From Areca catechu (taxonomy: Eukaryota > Streptophyta > Magnoliopsida > Arecales > Arecaceae): a DNA stretch of 64,000 nt. The notes beneath the pieces are model-generated. The model saw only the letters and a list, made by a program, of their open reading frames with translations, was not told where the DNA came from and ran no database searches. The translations under genes and the position numbers were made by a program. Where the stretch lies: contig CM038052.1 of assembly GCA_021397845.1 (NCBI GenBank), positions 139,133,854 through 139,197,853 of the forward strand, in the 5' to 3' direction. Numbering within the stretch: position 1 is the first letter of the stretch; the number at the start of each line of letters is the position of its first letter. Shown here in pieces: positions 10,604 through 19,644 of the stretch.

Positions 10604-11275
10604 ATGACTGAATCAAGCCTCTTACAATTGGACCTTGTCCCATGCCCAGCCACTAAGGTCTCTCCCGTAATCTCAGTTGAACATCCTTGTCTTGAGCGGA
10701 TTGATTCACCCAGTCCTGTAGAAGTCCTCCTTATGACCCCAGACCCCTTCCTTCGCATGACTGATCTACACTTCTATAGAGTATACCTTTCCGGACCCAT
10801 ATGTCAAGTTTCAAGTCTTGAGGTCATCATCCATAGGCCCTTCCATGAATCATTCTTCAATCCAGTTCTTGAGAAAATGGATCATTATTTGCTTAGAGAA
10901 CAAACTTTAACTGTTGCAATCACATGTCCTATGCTACTTCCCGAACCATCTCTTGATCCATTCCCGGGAGTAGCAAACTTTTCCTTTCGTAAGGATGATC
11001 AGTTGACACTCATAGATGACCATTCAAACCTTCAGGTCACCACCTTTAGTCAACAGGTAATTCGAGACTCCACCACATATTTCCTCCATTTCTTTAGGAC
11101 TTCCAATGCTTCTTACACCATCCAAGTATACTTTGTCGAAGTCTTTAGAGTGAACCACGTGTCAGAACCTATTAGGTTTGCCACATACTTCTGGAAGACC
11201 TTATGGCACCTCCTAGGCACCCATGATAAGTTTTCATGCTCTGCATGCCATCATCCGACCCAAGGTCAAACCTAG
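10604..11275 (+). CDS. ORF-X: open 223-codon frame of unknown function
   Basis: The longest intact frame in element C. It lies where protease, RT, RNase H and the integrase core would be. It is uninterrupted from ATG to TAG. The start may lie further upstream in an ancestral frame. I see no DTG, YVDD or DDE motif, no signal peptide and no obvious membrane segment. The C-terminal third carries YFLHFFRTSN and VYFVEVFRVNHVSEPI. The block YFLxF-x13-FVE also occurs in E (58600-58720) and, with a one-base shift, in G (42100-42170). The N-terminal part shares a PxDPFxxxTD-like piece with E. The ORF looks like a lineage-specific addition or a highly altered relic. Function unknown. Confidence 0.55.
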   Translation: MTESSLLQLDLVPCPATKVSPVISVEHPCLERIDSPSPVEVLLMTPDPFLRMTDLHFYRVYLSGPICQVSSLEVIIHRPFHESFFNPVLEKMDHYLLREQTLTVAITCPMLLPEPSLDPFPGVANFSFRKDDQLTLIDDHSNLQVTTFSQQVIRDSTTYFLHFFRTSNASYTIQVYFVEVFRVNHVSEPIRFATYFWKTLWHLLGTHDKFSCSACHHPTQGQT

Positions 11276-11408
11276 AGAGCCATAGTTTGTTAGGTTTAGA
11301 CCTAGGGTTCCTTTGGAATAAAGTCCATTATTTAGGAATGCGTCGTCAGTCTAGTTTAGTTTTTTTTTCTTGACCCTTTACTAGGCTTTGACTCAGATTT
11401 TGGTTTGA
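11276..11408 (+). other. Short non-coding gap between ORF-X and integrase remnant
   Basis: It includes CCTAGAGAGCC and a GTTAGGTTTAGACC motif also present at 58805-58850 in E in the same place, so it belongs to the shared non-autonomous backbone. Confidence 0.5.
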
Positions 11409-11791
11409 TTGAGAGCATCAGGAATTGGGATTTGTATTTTGTCCAGGGCTGAATTTGCATACAATGACTCGATCAATAGGTCTACAGGTAAGAGTCCATT
11501 TGAAATTGTGCATGGTTACAAACCTCACACACCTCTTGACCTAGCTCCTTTACCAGTCCACATACGAGTCTCCGAGTCTACTGAAGTTTTTGCACAGCAT
11601 ATAAAAGACTTGCATCAAGAAATTCATGCCAAAATAATTTAAGTAATGAAACTTATAAGAAGTTGGCTGATTCTCAAAGGTGAGTCAAAACTTTTATTGA
11701 GGGAGGCTATGTAATGATTAGGTTAAGGCCTGAACGGTTTCTTCCTTGAACCGTTAGAAAGTTACATGCTAGAGGAGCTGGACCATTTAGA
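11409..11791 (+). pseudogene. Integrase C-terminal remnant of C
   Basis: The frame at 11409-11642 reads AEFAYNDSINRSTGKSPFEI, then VHGYKPHTPLDLAPLP and HIKDLHQEIHAKI. This is the end of the Ty3/gypsy integrase core just after the catalytic Glu, and its following helix. The catalytic D, D and E residues are upstream and absent. A stop at 11641 and a frameshift separate it from the tail that follows. Confidence 0.8.
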
Positions 11792-12106
11792 ATGGTGAAG
11801 AGAGTAGGGTCCAATGCCTATGTGCTCGAGTTGCCTTCAGAACTAGGCATTAGCTCCACTTTCAACATTACAAACCTAGTAGAGTATAGAAAGCCAGCTG
11901 TGATTCCTAGTGAGCCTTTTGAGCCTAATCCTGTTATTGAGAGTGATCCCGACCCTGTGTGTCCACCAACAAACTGGCCTGTGAGAAAAGAGCAGATTGA
12001 AAAGATCCTGGATGATCAGGTTATCTCTACTCGTAATCGAGGATACCAAAGATACCTGGTCCACTGGCAAGGAAAGCCAGAATCTGATGACTCTTGGATC
12101 TCCTGA
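11792..12106 (+). pseudogene. Integrase tail and chromodomain of C
   Basis: The N-terminal half (VLELPSELGISSTFNI, then NLVEYRKPAVIPSEPFEPN) is the integrase GPY/F-type tail. Residues from about 68 on form a chromodomain: IEKILDDQVIST, then YQRYLVHWQGKPESDDSWI. The aromatic cage positions Y, W and W are present. Chromodomains of this kind direct integration to particular chromatin in chromoviruses. A TGA ends the frame at 12104-12106 before the last residues. Its retention in a non-autonomous element may be ancestral only. Confidence 0.85.
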
Positions 12107-12193
12107 GAAGAATTACAAGAATTGGACCCAGACCTCTTGGAGAGATACCAGAGCCAACTTGATCCATGCTCGACAGGGTCGAGTTCCTCCCAC

Positions 12194-12204
12194 CCCGGGA
12201 GAAT
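12194..12204 (+). other. Polypurine tract of C
   Basis: The purine-rich GGGAGAA immediately before the TGGTGCGGG start of the 3' LTR. D has the equivalent GGGGAGAA at 19637-19644. Confidence 0.75.
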
Positions 12205-13791
12205 TGGTGCGGGCACCAGACTCAGAAGAAGACTTCAGGGCTCCATCTGGATCTCTGATTGACCTTGCCCGAAGAATTAGGATTTTCTGGTTTTGTAATA
12301 AGGGTTGACTTGGTCAACTCAAATTTAGTTGAGTCTGTATTTACCTGTAATTTAAATTTTGTTGAGTCATGTTGACTCAATACAGGTCCTAGTAGTGGTC
12401 TAGGTCTTTTCCAGGGTGTCACTTTTCATCCCAAGCCCAAGCAAGTGGGCGCCACACTCCCAGCCACACGCCAAGTCCAGGAGGCACCACATATCCATCC
12501 CAGTGTCTTGGTCCCCACACCCAAGGGAGCAAGAAATTTTCTTGAAGCCAAAATCAAGGAGGCGCCCCATATGTACCTTAAAAGGCCAAGCTAAAGGAGG
12601 AAAGAAGCATTTCTTAGGGAGCACTTCAAGGGGGCGCCCGATCCATGCCTAAAAAGCCCAAAGCAAAGTTGGGAAGAGCCATGACTTGGGGAGAAAGAAA
12701 AGGAGGTGTCCAAAAGAGTTGAGCCATGGAAGGAAAAAATATTTCTTGAAAAGCAAGGCTAGGAGGCGCCACCTACTTACCATTTGAAGCTTTCAATCAA
12801 CATTTATGGAACCTCTTGGCCGGCCATATGGGGAGGAATTGATTCTACAAACCTAAATTGAAGATCCATCCTATTAGTCCCATATGGGAAGATGTAAAAC
12901 CCTGACCTCTTGTAAAGTCCTATAAAATAAACCCCTCTTGTAAGTTTTAAGGACATCTGATGAATGAATCCAATTTATGTGTGAGCAAACTTTGTGTTTC
13001 TCTCTTCTGCACTTGCATCCTGGTGTAGAGCTCCATGAGGGAGTAAATCCGGTTTTCCCAGGAACCTTGAGGAGGTGTGAGATCTCCAACCCCAAAACCC
13101 TAGGTTAGCCACTTCACATCCAAACCAAAGCCGCCCATCATCCTCTTCACTCCACCAAACCCTAGCCTACCCCATCTCTCACGACCCCTCTCTCCAAGTA
13201 GAGGCCGACCACCAGCATCCAGGTCCAGTTCGGTTGCTTCGAAGACAAAGCAAATCTCAGAGGAAGCCAGATCAGCATCCAGGAGAATCAGGCTTTCAGC
13301 AACATCAAGTTCTTCTATCTGGTAAATCCTTTCTTGAGTATCTGGTTCCATAAATTGTTCTTCTTCTTGCCCAGATCTTGAGTTCAGAAGAGCCAACTCT
13401 GTCAAAGGACCAGTATTGGAGGATCCATTACGAAGGTATCCGAATCCGGGGATCCAACAATCTGCTCAAGAGAGTTCTTCCACTAAATTTTGTGAAGATC
13501 ACTGCCTGGTCTATAGCCCTTCTCTTCTCTTTACTTCTGTCCTGTTGAAAGTTCAGAGCGAAACCCTAGGTCTGGAAGTTTCTCAACCCCCAGCGATCCT
13601 TTACTTCTGAACTACTCTGATAATTTAGTTCCTTTAATTGTGCTTTCAATTATTACATAGTTTCTTTCAATTTAGTTCAACTTTCCTTTGAGTCAAAGCC
13701 GACTTCTAAAAAATATATATATATATATATATATAAAAAGAATTAGTCTAATTTTACTTCCGCATTGCATCTCTTCTTTTGTTCTGCATCA
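12205..13791 (+). repeat. 3' LTR of C
   Basis: 1,587 bp, TGGTGCGGG to CTGCATCA, nearly identical to 7167-8757. A short (AT)n run lies near 13712-13734. Confidence 0.92.
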
Positions 13792-13796
13792 GGAGA
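13792..13796. repeat. Target-site duplication, right of element C (GGAGA)
   Basis: Exact partner of 7162-7166. Minus-strand Tat gag resumes on the far side. Confidence 0.92.
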
Positions 13797-14086
13797 GGGC
13801 CGAGGGCAGGGGGAGAGATGTGTGGACCCCTCTTGAGGAGCTCTCTTCCTCTGAGATCGAGAGCTATGTCTGGAGGTGGCCGGTAGATGCCCCACCTGGA
13901 AAGCTCTATTTTGGAAATCCTGAACCATAGCCATAAGGTTAGTGACCTGGTTCAAGAGGGCTTCGAATTGCTACTGTCCCACGGTAATTGTGGGAGGTGG
14001 AAAATCATTCTCTATCGGGGGTCACCCCCTGGGATGGAGCATGATTTCGACTCGTTGAGGCAACCTGAGTCTTCCCTCTCACCATC
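13797..14086 (-). pseudogene. Element A gag, N-terminal part
   Basis: The minus strand reads MVRGKTQVASTSRNHAPSQG from a likely ATG at 14086. After a stop/frameshift it continues LLNQVTNLMAMVQDFQNRAF, a predicted coiled segment common near the start of Tat gag. The frame continues through HLPATSRHSSRS to the C insertion and picks up at 7161 without loss. The region between ATG and LTR (14087-14169) is the short leader. No initiator-Met primer site is seen next to this LTR. Confidence 0.75.
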
Positions 14087-14411
14087 AAAAATTTTTCTCT
14101 TCCCCTTAGTCAAGGAGAAGAGCTTAACAATGCAAATTGCATAGATCCCCACTTCCCAGCATGCCAATCTGTTGGCGCAGAGTCCCTTTTCCGACCGGGT
14201 GGAGCTACTGGATCGCAGGCCCGCTCCCTGGTTTACATACAAAACAAATCCCTGGCCGGAGTTGCTCCGGTAGGGGATGCTCCGATGCCTAAGTCGAAGG
14301 AGAGCTCCAGCCACAGAATGGAAAAGATTCAGAGGATTGAAAGGAGAAAGGAAAGACTCCAAGATTTTCTGGGGTATCTTGTACCTTATCTGGAGCATTT
14401 CCTCTTTCCAT

Positions 14412-14420
14412 TATTTATAA
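14412..14420 (-). promoter_or_regulatory. TATA box in the element A LTR
   Basis: TTATAAATA on the minus strand, upstream of the leader and gag. Confidence 0.5.
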
Positions 14421-14639
14421 GGAGGTGTCCAGCCTACGATTCCATTCTTCCTCCAGTGGTTACGATGGAGGGGTTAATTTCCTTTCCACAATTTGAAATT
14501 ATGGATAGTTATTAGGCGGTTCCGGTGGCCAGACCGAAGGCAATGCCACTGGAGTTACGCGCCATGATTAGATTCCGAAAATAGTCGATGGTAATTGTTG
14601 CTTGTCCTGTTTATGGAGATTTGAGACAGGTCGAGAGCT

Positions 14640-14935
14640 CGTCTTTAGACTTCCCTTTCAGGAAGATTTTTGTGATTGAATTAGGGAATGTCTTTTTCCT
14701 CGGATCCACTCGAGACAGATCATAGATCCTGTCTTCGATATAGATCGAGGACCTTATCTTTATCATAGGCCGAAGACTATGTCTTCGACATAAATCAAAG
14801 ACCTGTCTTCGGGAGTTGGTGAAGGTCATTCATTGGTTCAGGCTGAGGATCTTATCTTTAAAGGCCATAGGACTTGGTCTTCGACGAAGGCTGAAGACAT
14901 AATTTGAAGACCTTGTCTTCGAAAGCCGTATGCCC
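14640..14935. repeat. Degenerate GTCTTC/GAAGAC repeats in the Tat LTR upstream region
   Basis: Repeated units such as GAAGACTATGTCTTCGACA, TAGATCCTGTCTTCGATA and GAAGACCTTGTCTTCGAA form short imperfect palindromes. The same array is clearer at 56950-57150 in solo LTR I. Confidence 0.7.
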
Positions 14936-15075
14936 ATTAAGAGTTTTGGCTTGCCCATAGGTCGCCTAGTTTTTTTCGAATATCTTGGTCCGATGTTTGC
15001 AGTTCAGATTATGTCTTCAATCGACTGAACCGGTGGCTGGCTCATACTTGGACTGAGATATCCGAACAAGATCCA

Positions 15076-16200
15076 TAACTGAAAAATTTAGGGAACTTAA
15101 TATAAGGTTTGACCAGATGGATGAGAGACTAGGTAACCTCAAGGAATCCCATACGACTCGTTCAGACCCTGAAACACCTAGACCCATTCCCCCAAGTCAA
15201 AGTTCTAAGACACCTAGACCCATTCCGCCAGGTCCAAGAGCCCAACGTAGGAAAGTCATCCCAAACCCTATTCCTAGGCACCAAATCCCTGATGTGAATG
15301 ACCAGGAAGAAAGGATCCTTAGGAGTATATGACTAGATGCACCCATATTTGAGGGAAGTTTAGATCCTAAGGTTTATATAGATTGGGAGAGTGACATGGA
15401 CCAGTATTGTGAATGGAATGAGATGTCAGAGGAGAGAAAATTTAAATTTACCAAGCTTAGTCTAGTCTGACAAGCTAATTGTACTGGGGAAAAGTAGAAA
15501 CGACTGAACCGATAAAGAGGTGATTTACCTATAGACACATAGCAAGCAATGAAGGTAAAGCTTAGGGAGAAATACTTACCATTCTCATATGAGCAAAAAT
15601 TATTGGATTAATGGCAAAAGTTGACTCAAGGTAATAAATCTGTGGCTGATTATATAGCAAATTTAATGAGTTTATTATGAGGTATAGTGTAGTCGAATCA
15701 GAAGCTGTTACCTTATCAAGGTTTAGAGTTGGCTTACATGAGGATATCCAGAGGGAATTATTCTTAAGAAAAGTTAATGACTTAGAACAAGCCTACCAAA
15801 TTGCCAGGGATTGTGAATGATTTCAAAGAAAACCCATTACCTGTCAGTTTGAGCCTAATAAGTTTAATGCCCCTAGAAATAGACCTAGCACGAATCGATT
15901 TCCAAATAACCGACCTAATCCTACCTCCCAACTAGCTCGTAGGGAAGACAAAGAAAAGGCACCAATAGTCCAAAGAGATAGGAATCAAAATACACTATGT
16001 TTTAGGTATCGTAAAATAGGCCATATTGCTGCTGAATGCCTAGTACGAGCTTTACATATAGGAGAGTGTGAAGAAGAGAATCTAGAAAATATTGAAGAAT
16101 TTGAAGAAGAAATCTATGAAACTGAGGAAGATTTAGTAGAAGAATATGAAGGTGATGAAGAGCTTATAGAGTCATATAATCTACTAGTGTAGTTAGGTGT
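15076..16200 (+). pseudogene. D gag
   Basis: The first frame (15117-15332) has a coiled opening, FDQMDERLGNLKESH, then a Pro-rich stretch with a repeated PRPIPP. After a stop, the capsid block APIFEGSLDPKVYIDWESD and CEWNEMSEERKFKFTKL (about 15331-15475) matches the retrotransposon gag core. A zinc knuckle at about 15990-16045 reads CFRYRKIGHIAAEC; the second Cys has become Tyr. An acidic linker, EEIYETEEDLVEEYEGDEEL, follows. Several in-frame stops (for example at 15329 and 15469) interrupt it. Confidence 0.8.
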
Positions 16201-16203
16201 ATT

Positions 16204-16680
16204 CTAGCTCAGACCAAGAAGAATGAGGACTGCCGTAGAATGAATATCTTACAAACCTTCATTAAGCTAGGAGGCAAAGTGTTCAAGATTATTATAGATA
16301 GTGAAAGTTGTGTGAATGCCATATCTACCAATGATATTAAGAGCATAGGCTTACCCACAGTACCCCATCCTAGCCCATATAAGGTATCCTGGATTGATGT
16401 GACATCTATTCTCATTAGGTGACAATGCCAGGTCCCAATCCAAATTCAATACCAAGAAAAAGTATGGTGTAATGTGATTCCAATGGGGGTTAGTATCATT
16501 GTATTAGGCAGACCATGATTATATGATCATGATGCTACCCTCTTTGGCCGGACTAACTCATGTTCTTTTAAACACCATGAAAAGAGAATTCTAATCTACT
16601 CAACCCCACCCAAAGATAATACCTAAAGAGGGTCTAGTCATTTGAGAGAGAAAGAACCATGATTGAACCTAATTACTGCT
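16204..16680 (+). pseudogene. D aspartic protease
   Basis: The frame 16240-16422 reads ILQTFIKLGGKVFKIIIDSE then SCVNAIS. The catalytic D-S/T-G motif is D-S-E here, a Gly-to-Glu change next to the catalytic Asp; G keeps D-S-G at the same place. Downstream is a GVSIIVLGRP-like stretch with a stop in place of Arg, then SCSFKHHEKR, the usual end of this domain. Confidence 0.8.
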
Positions 16681-17625
16681 AAGGAACTAGAGCATGAAAT
16701 TATTGGAGGTTCAACAATCTGGATTTTGATTGCTAAAGAAGTACATGAAGAACCTCAGAAAGAATACTCTAAAGAGATCTTAGAGTTTCTGAAAGAATTT
16801 AAGAATCTGTTCCCAGAAGACCTCCTTTATTTTTACCTCCATTAAGGGACATAAAACACGCTATAGACTTAGTCCCAGGATTACCTTGCCAAATTTACCC
16901 CACTATAACATGAATCCTATTGAACATAAAGAATTACAAAAGCAAGTGAGGATCTTCTTAGAAAGGATTTATTATAGAAAGTTTAAGTCCTTATGCCATT
17001 CTAGCTCTCTTGACTCCTAACAAAGATGGCACTTGGAGAATGTGTCGATAATAGAGCCATCTATAAGATTATAGTGAAATATAGATTCCAATACCCGACT
17101 TGATGACATGTTGACTTGATGGCCGGTGCTACCATATTTTCAAAGATTGACCTTAGAGTGGCTATCATCATGTTAGAATTAGGCCCGGGGATGAATGGAA
17201 GACTGCTTTTAAGATAAGGATACCTATATGAATGGTTAGTGATGCCTTTTGGCTTATCGAATGCATCTAGTACTTTTATAAGGATTATGACTCAAGTCCT
17301 GAAAGCTTTTAATGGAAATTTGTAGTGCTATAATTCGATGATATCCTCATATATACTAAAACTAAAAAGGATCACTTAGACCATCTTCAACAAGTATGTC
17401 AGTTCTTAGAGGAGATAATCTTTATGCTAATTTAAAGAAATGTAGTTTCATGACCTCGAGGATTATTTTCCTAGATTTTGTAGTGACTGCTGAGGGAGTA
17501 TCTGTTGACCCCGAGAAGCTCCAATATATAGTTGAGTGGCATATACCAAAGATTGTACACGATGTTCAAAGTTTTCATAAATTATCTACCTTCTATAAAG
17601 ATTTATTCGAGGGTTTAGTATGATT
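16680..17625 (+). pseudogene. D reverse transcriptase
   Basis: Scattered frames carry the RT in order. EILEFLKEFKNLFPEDL is the lead-in; RIRPGDEWKTAFKIR and then MPFGLSNASSTFIRIMTQVL follow; the catalytic region near 17330-17350 reads FDDILIYTKTK (the expected YVDD/FVDD region is degraded). The thumb/connection (17396-17623) reads NLKKCSFMTSRIIFLDFVVT, then GVSVDPEKLQYIVEW. Many stops make it non-functional. Confidence 0.8.
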
Positions 17626-18110
17626 GTTGCACCTATAACTGATTATATGAGGAAAGGAGCTTTTGAATGGTCTAAAGATGTCGATAGGACCTTTCATGAC
17701 ATTAAAGACAAGATGACCAGAGTCTCAATTCTGAGGTTACCAGATTTTTTGAAAGTTTTTGAGGTTGCTTGTGATGCCTTAGGGATAGGAATTGGAGGAG
17801 TCTTGTCATGAGAATCACCCGGTCACTTTCTTTAGTGAAAATTAAATGATGCTAAATTGAAATATTTGACTAAGATAAGGAATTATATATGGCGGTTCAA
17901 GCACTTAGATAATGGAGATACTATTTGCTACCGCAAAAGTTTGTACTTTATTCTGATCATGAAGTACTTAGATTTCTTAACTCATAAAGAAATTAAATCC
18001 TAGCATGAAAATGGTTGAACATATATAAGCATATACTTTTGTTTTAGACACACAATCGGGTACTGATAACAAGGTTGCTGATGCACTTTGTAGATGATTT
18101 ATGCTCTTGA
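17620..18110 (+). pseudogene. D RNase H
   Basis: It opens VAPITDYMRKGAFEWSKD, then ILRLPDFLKVFEVACDALG with the first catalytic Asp in ACDA. After stops it continues with an ELYMAVQALR-like piece and VYFILIMKYLDFLTH-type remnants to about 18110 (ADALC). Standard gypsy RNase H, broken. Confidence 0.78.
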
Positions 18111-18167
18111 ATTGTGTAGTACTAGAGTAGTGGGATTTAAAAGTTAAAGGATGAATATGAAAATTGT

Positions 18168-19260
18168 TTGGACTTTGGTGAAATCTATAACGCAGTTAAA
18201 CAAGGACCGTCTAGCTCATATAGTGAATATACTATTCAAGATGGTTATCTTTTTAGGGAGAGTAAGCTATGTATTCCTAATACTTCACTTAGAAACTTCT
18301 TGATTTGGGAAACACATACAAGAGGTTTAGCTGGACACTTCGATAGAAATAAGATAATTTCAGCACTAGAAAATCAATTTTATTGGCTGAATCTTAAGAG
18401 GAATGTTGCTCAAATAGTAGCTAGATGTCGAACTTGGTCTGTTGCTAAACAGGAAAAGCAAAACACTGGCTTATACACCCCACTTCCTGTACCAGATTGT
18501 CCATGGCAAGATCTTAGCATTGACTTTGTTCTTGGATTACCTAAAACCATTAGGAAACATGATTATATTTTTGTTGTGGTTGATAGGTTTTCAAAGATGG
18601 CACATTTTCTACCTTGTTCCTAAACCTATGAAGCTTCTAAGGTAGCCAAATTATTTCTGAATGAAGTAGTTATACTGCATGGTTTACCAGGACCATAGTA
18701 TTCGACAGACATACGGTTCACCAATTATTTCTGGAAAATTCTCTAGCACTTGTTAGGGATGAAACTTAAATTTTCTACTTCTTATAACCCTTAAACAGAT
18801 GGCCAAACAGAAGTAGTGAATCGCAGTCTAGGAAACTTACTAAGAAGTTTAGTTAGAGAGAGTACTGCCAATTGGGATCTATTACTGTCTATGACTGAAT
18901 TTGCATACAATAGCTTAGTTAATAGATCTACCAGAAAAGTCCTTTTGAAATTGTTCATGGGTACAAGCCAAGAAAACCTTTAGATCTTATTCCTTTACCC
19001 ATGCATGAATGCATTTCAGAATCTGCTGAGTCATATGCTGAACATGTTAGAGTGATAAAGAAATAAGTAAAAAATTAATGTAAGCAACAAATCTTATAAA
19101 CATATGGCTGATTCTAAGAAAAGACTCAAAGAATTCAATGGGGGAGACATTTTCATGGTTAGACTATGACCTAACGGTTCCCACCTAGAACAATGAAAAA
19201 GTTACATGCCCATATTAGTGAACCGTATAATGTAATTAGGATAATCTGACCTAATGCTTA
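18168..19260 (+). pseudogene. D integrase (HHCC zinc domain and DDE core)
   Basis: The frame 18168-18623 is open for 151 codons. It holds HTRGLAGHFDRNKI and CRTWSVAK (zinc-binding region; the last Cys expected at CxxC is Trp), then WQDLSIDFVLGLPKT with the first core Asp and VVVDRFSKMAHFLPC. Further pieces are ILHGLPG, STDIRFTNYFW (second Asp position), DGQTEVVNRSLGNLLRS (catalytic Glu) and MTEFAYNSLVNRST. Stops and shifts follow 18621. Confidence 0.85.
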
Positions 19261-19261
19261 C

Positions 19262-19630
19262 ATGCTTGAGTTACCACTTAAACTAGGCATTTGTTCTACT
19301 TTCAACATTTCAGACCTTATAGAGTATAGGGAGCCAACATTCATTCCTAGTGAGCCTTTTGAGCCTAATCAAATCCTTGAGAATGAGCCAACCCATGTGT
19401 GTCCACCTACCATACTACCAGCTCGGAGAGATAGGATCAAGCAGATCTTAGATGACAAGATTATCACTACTCAGAGCAAAGATTATCAGCGATATATGGT
19501 TCGTTGGCAAGGACGACCCGAGACAGACGATTCTTGGATCTCCAGAGAGGACTTGCAAAGAATTGACCCAGACTTATTAGAGTACTATCACAGCAAAGTT
19601 GATCCATACTCAACATGGTCGAGTTCCTCC
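19262..19630 (+). pseudogene. D integrase tail and chromodomain
   Basis: The tail reads LELPLKLGICSTFNIS, then LIEYREPTFIPSEPFEPN. The chromodomain follows: IKQILDDKIITT, YQRYMVRWQGRPETDDSWI and REDLQRIDPDLLEYY. The residues forming the methyl-lysine cage are conserved. The frame then runs into the WSSSSHTG stretch next to the polypurine tract. Confidence 0.87.
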
Positions 19631-19644
19631 CACACGGGGAGAAT

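Larger units (their letters stand above)
7167..13791 (+). mobile_element. Element C: complete non-autonomous chromovirus-derived LTR retrotransposon, 6,625 bp
   Basis: Both LTRs (1,591 and 1,587 bp), the primer site, the polypurine tract and perfect GGAGA target duplications are present. The LTRs are nearly identical, differing in scattered bases and the length of an AT run, so this is one of the younger insertions. The internal region holds a short gag-like frame, a linker, ORF-X (10604-11275), an integrase-tail remnant and a chromodomain. Protease, RT, RNase H and the integrase catalytic core are absent. It must have been mobilised by a partner; D is the kind of element that could supply the enzymes. 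Confidence 0.92.
1..15075 (-). mobile_element. Element A: Tat-type Ty3/gypsy retrotransposon (5' LTR, gag, PR, RT, two RNase H)
   Basis: On the minus strand the order is 5' LTR (14170-15075), gag start (13797-14086), gag remainder (5947-7161), protease/linker, RT, RNase H 1, then RNase H 2 running off position 1. Two RNase H domains separated by a spacer are characteristic of the Tat branch of plant Ty3/gypsy elements. Integrase and the 3' LTR would lie left of the window. The element is interrupted twice: by B (458-3901) between the two RNase H domains and by C (7167-13791) in gag. Both junctions restore the reading frame when one copy of the target duplication is removed. It is itself inserted in the gag of chromovirus D, whose sequence resumes at 15076. 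Many frameshifts and stops show that it is dead. Confidence 0.88.
14170..15075 (-). repeat. 5' LTR of element A (906 bp)
   Basis: The plus strand reads TGTTGGCGCAGAG at one end and AAGATCCA at the other, so the minus-strand LTR is TGGATCTT...GCCAACA. The solo LTR I (46033-57263, minus the J insertion) aligns along its length. A minus-strand TATA box lies at 14412-14420. The stretch 14640-14935 consists of degenerate short repeats of GTCTTC/GAAGAC. Confidence 0.82.

Noticed and set aside
10604..11275. ORF-X as a reverse transcriptase, protease or envelope-like gene
   Set aside because: No DTG, YVDD or DDE motif, no signal peptide and no clear transmembrane helix could be seen, so no function is assigned.
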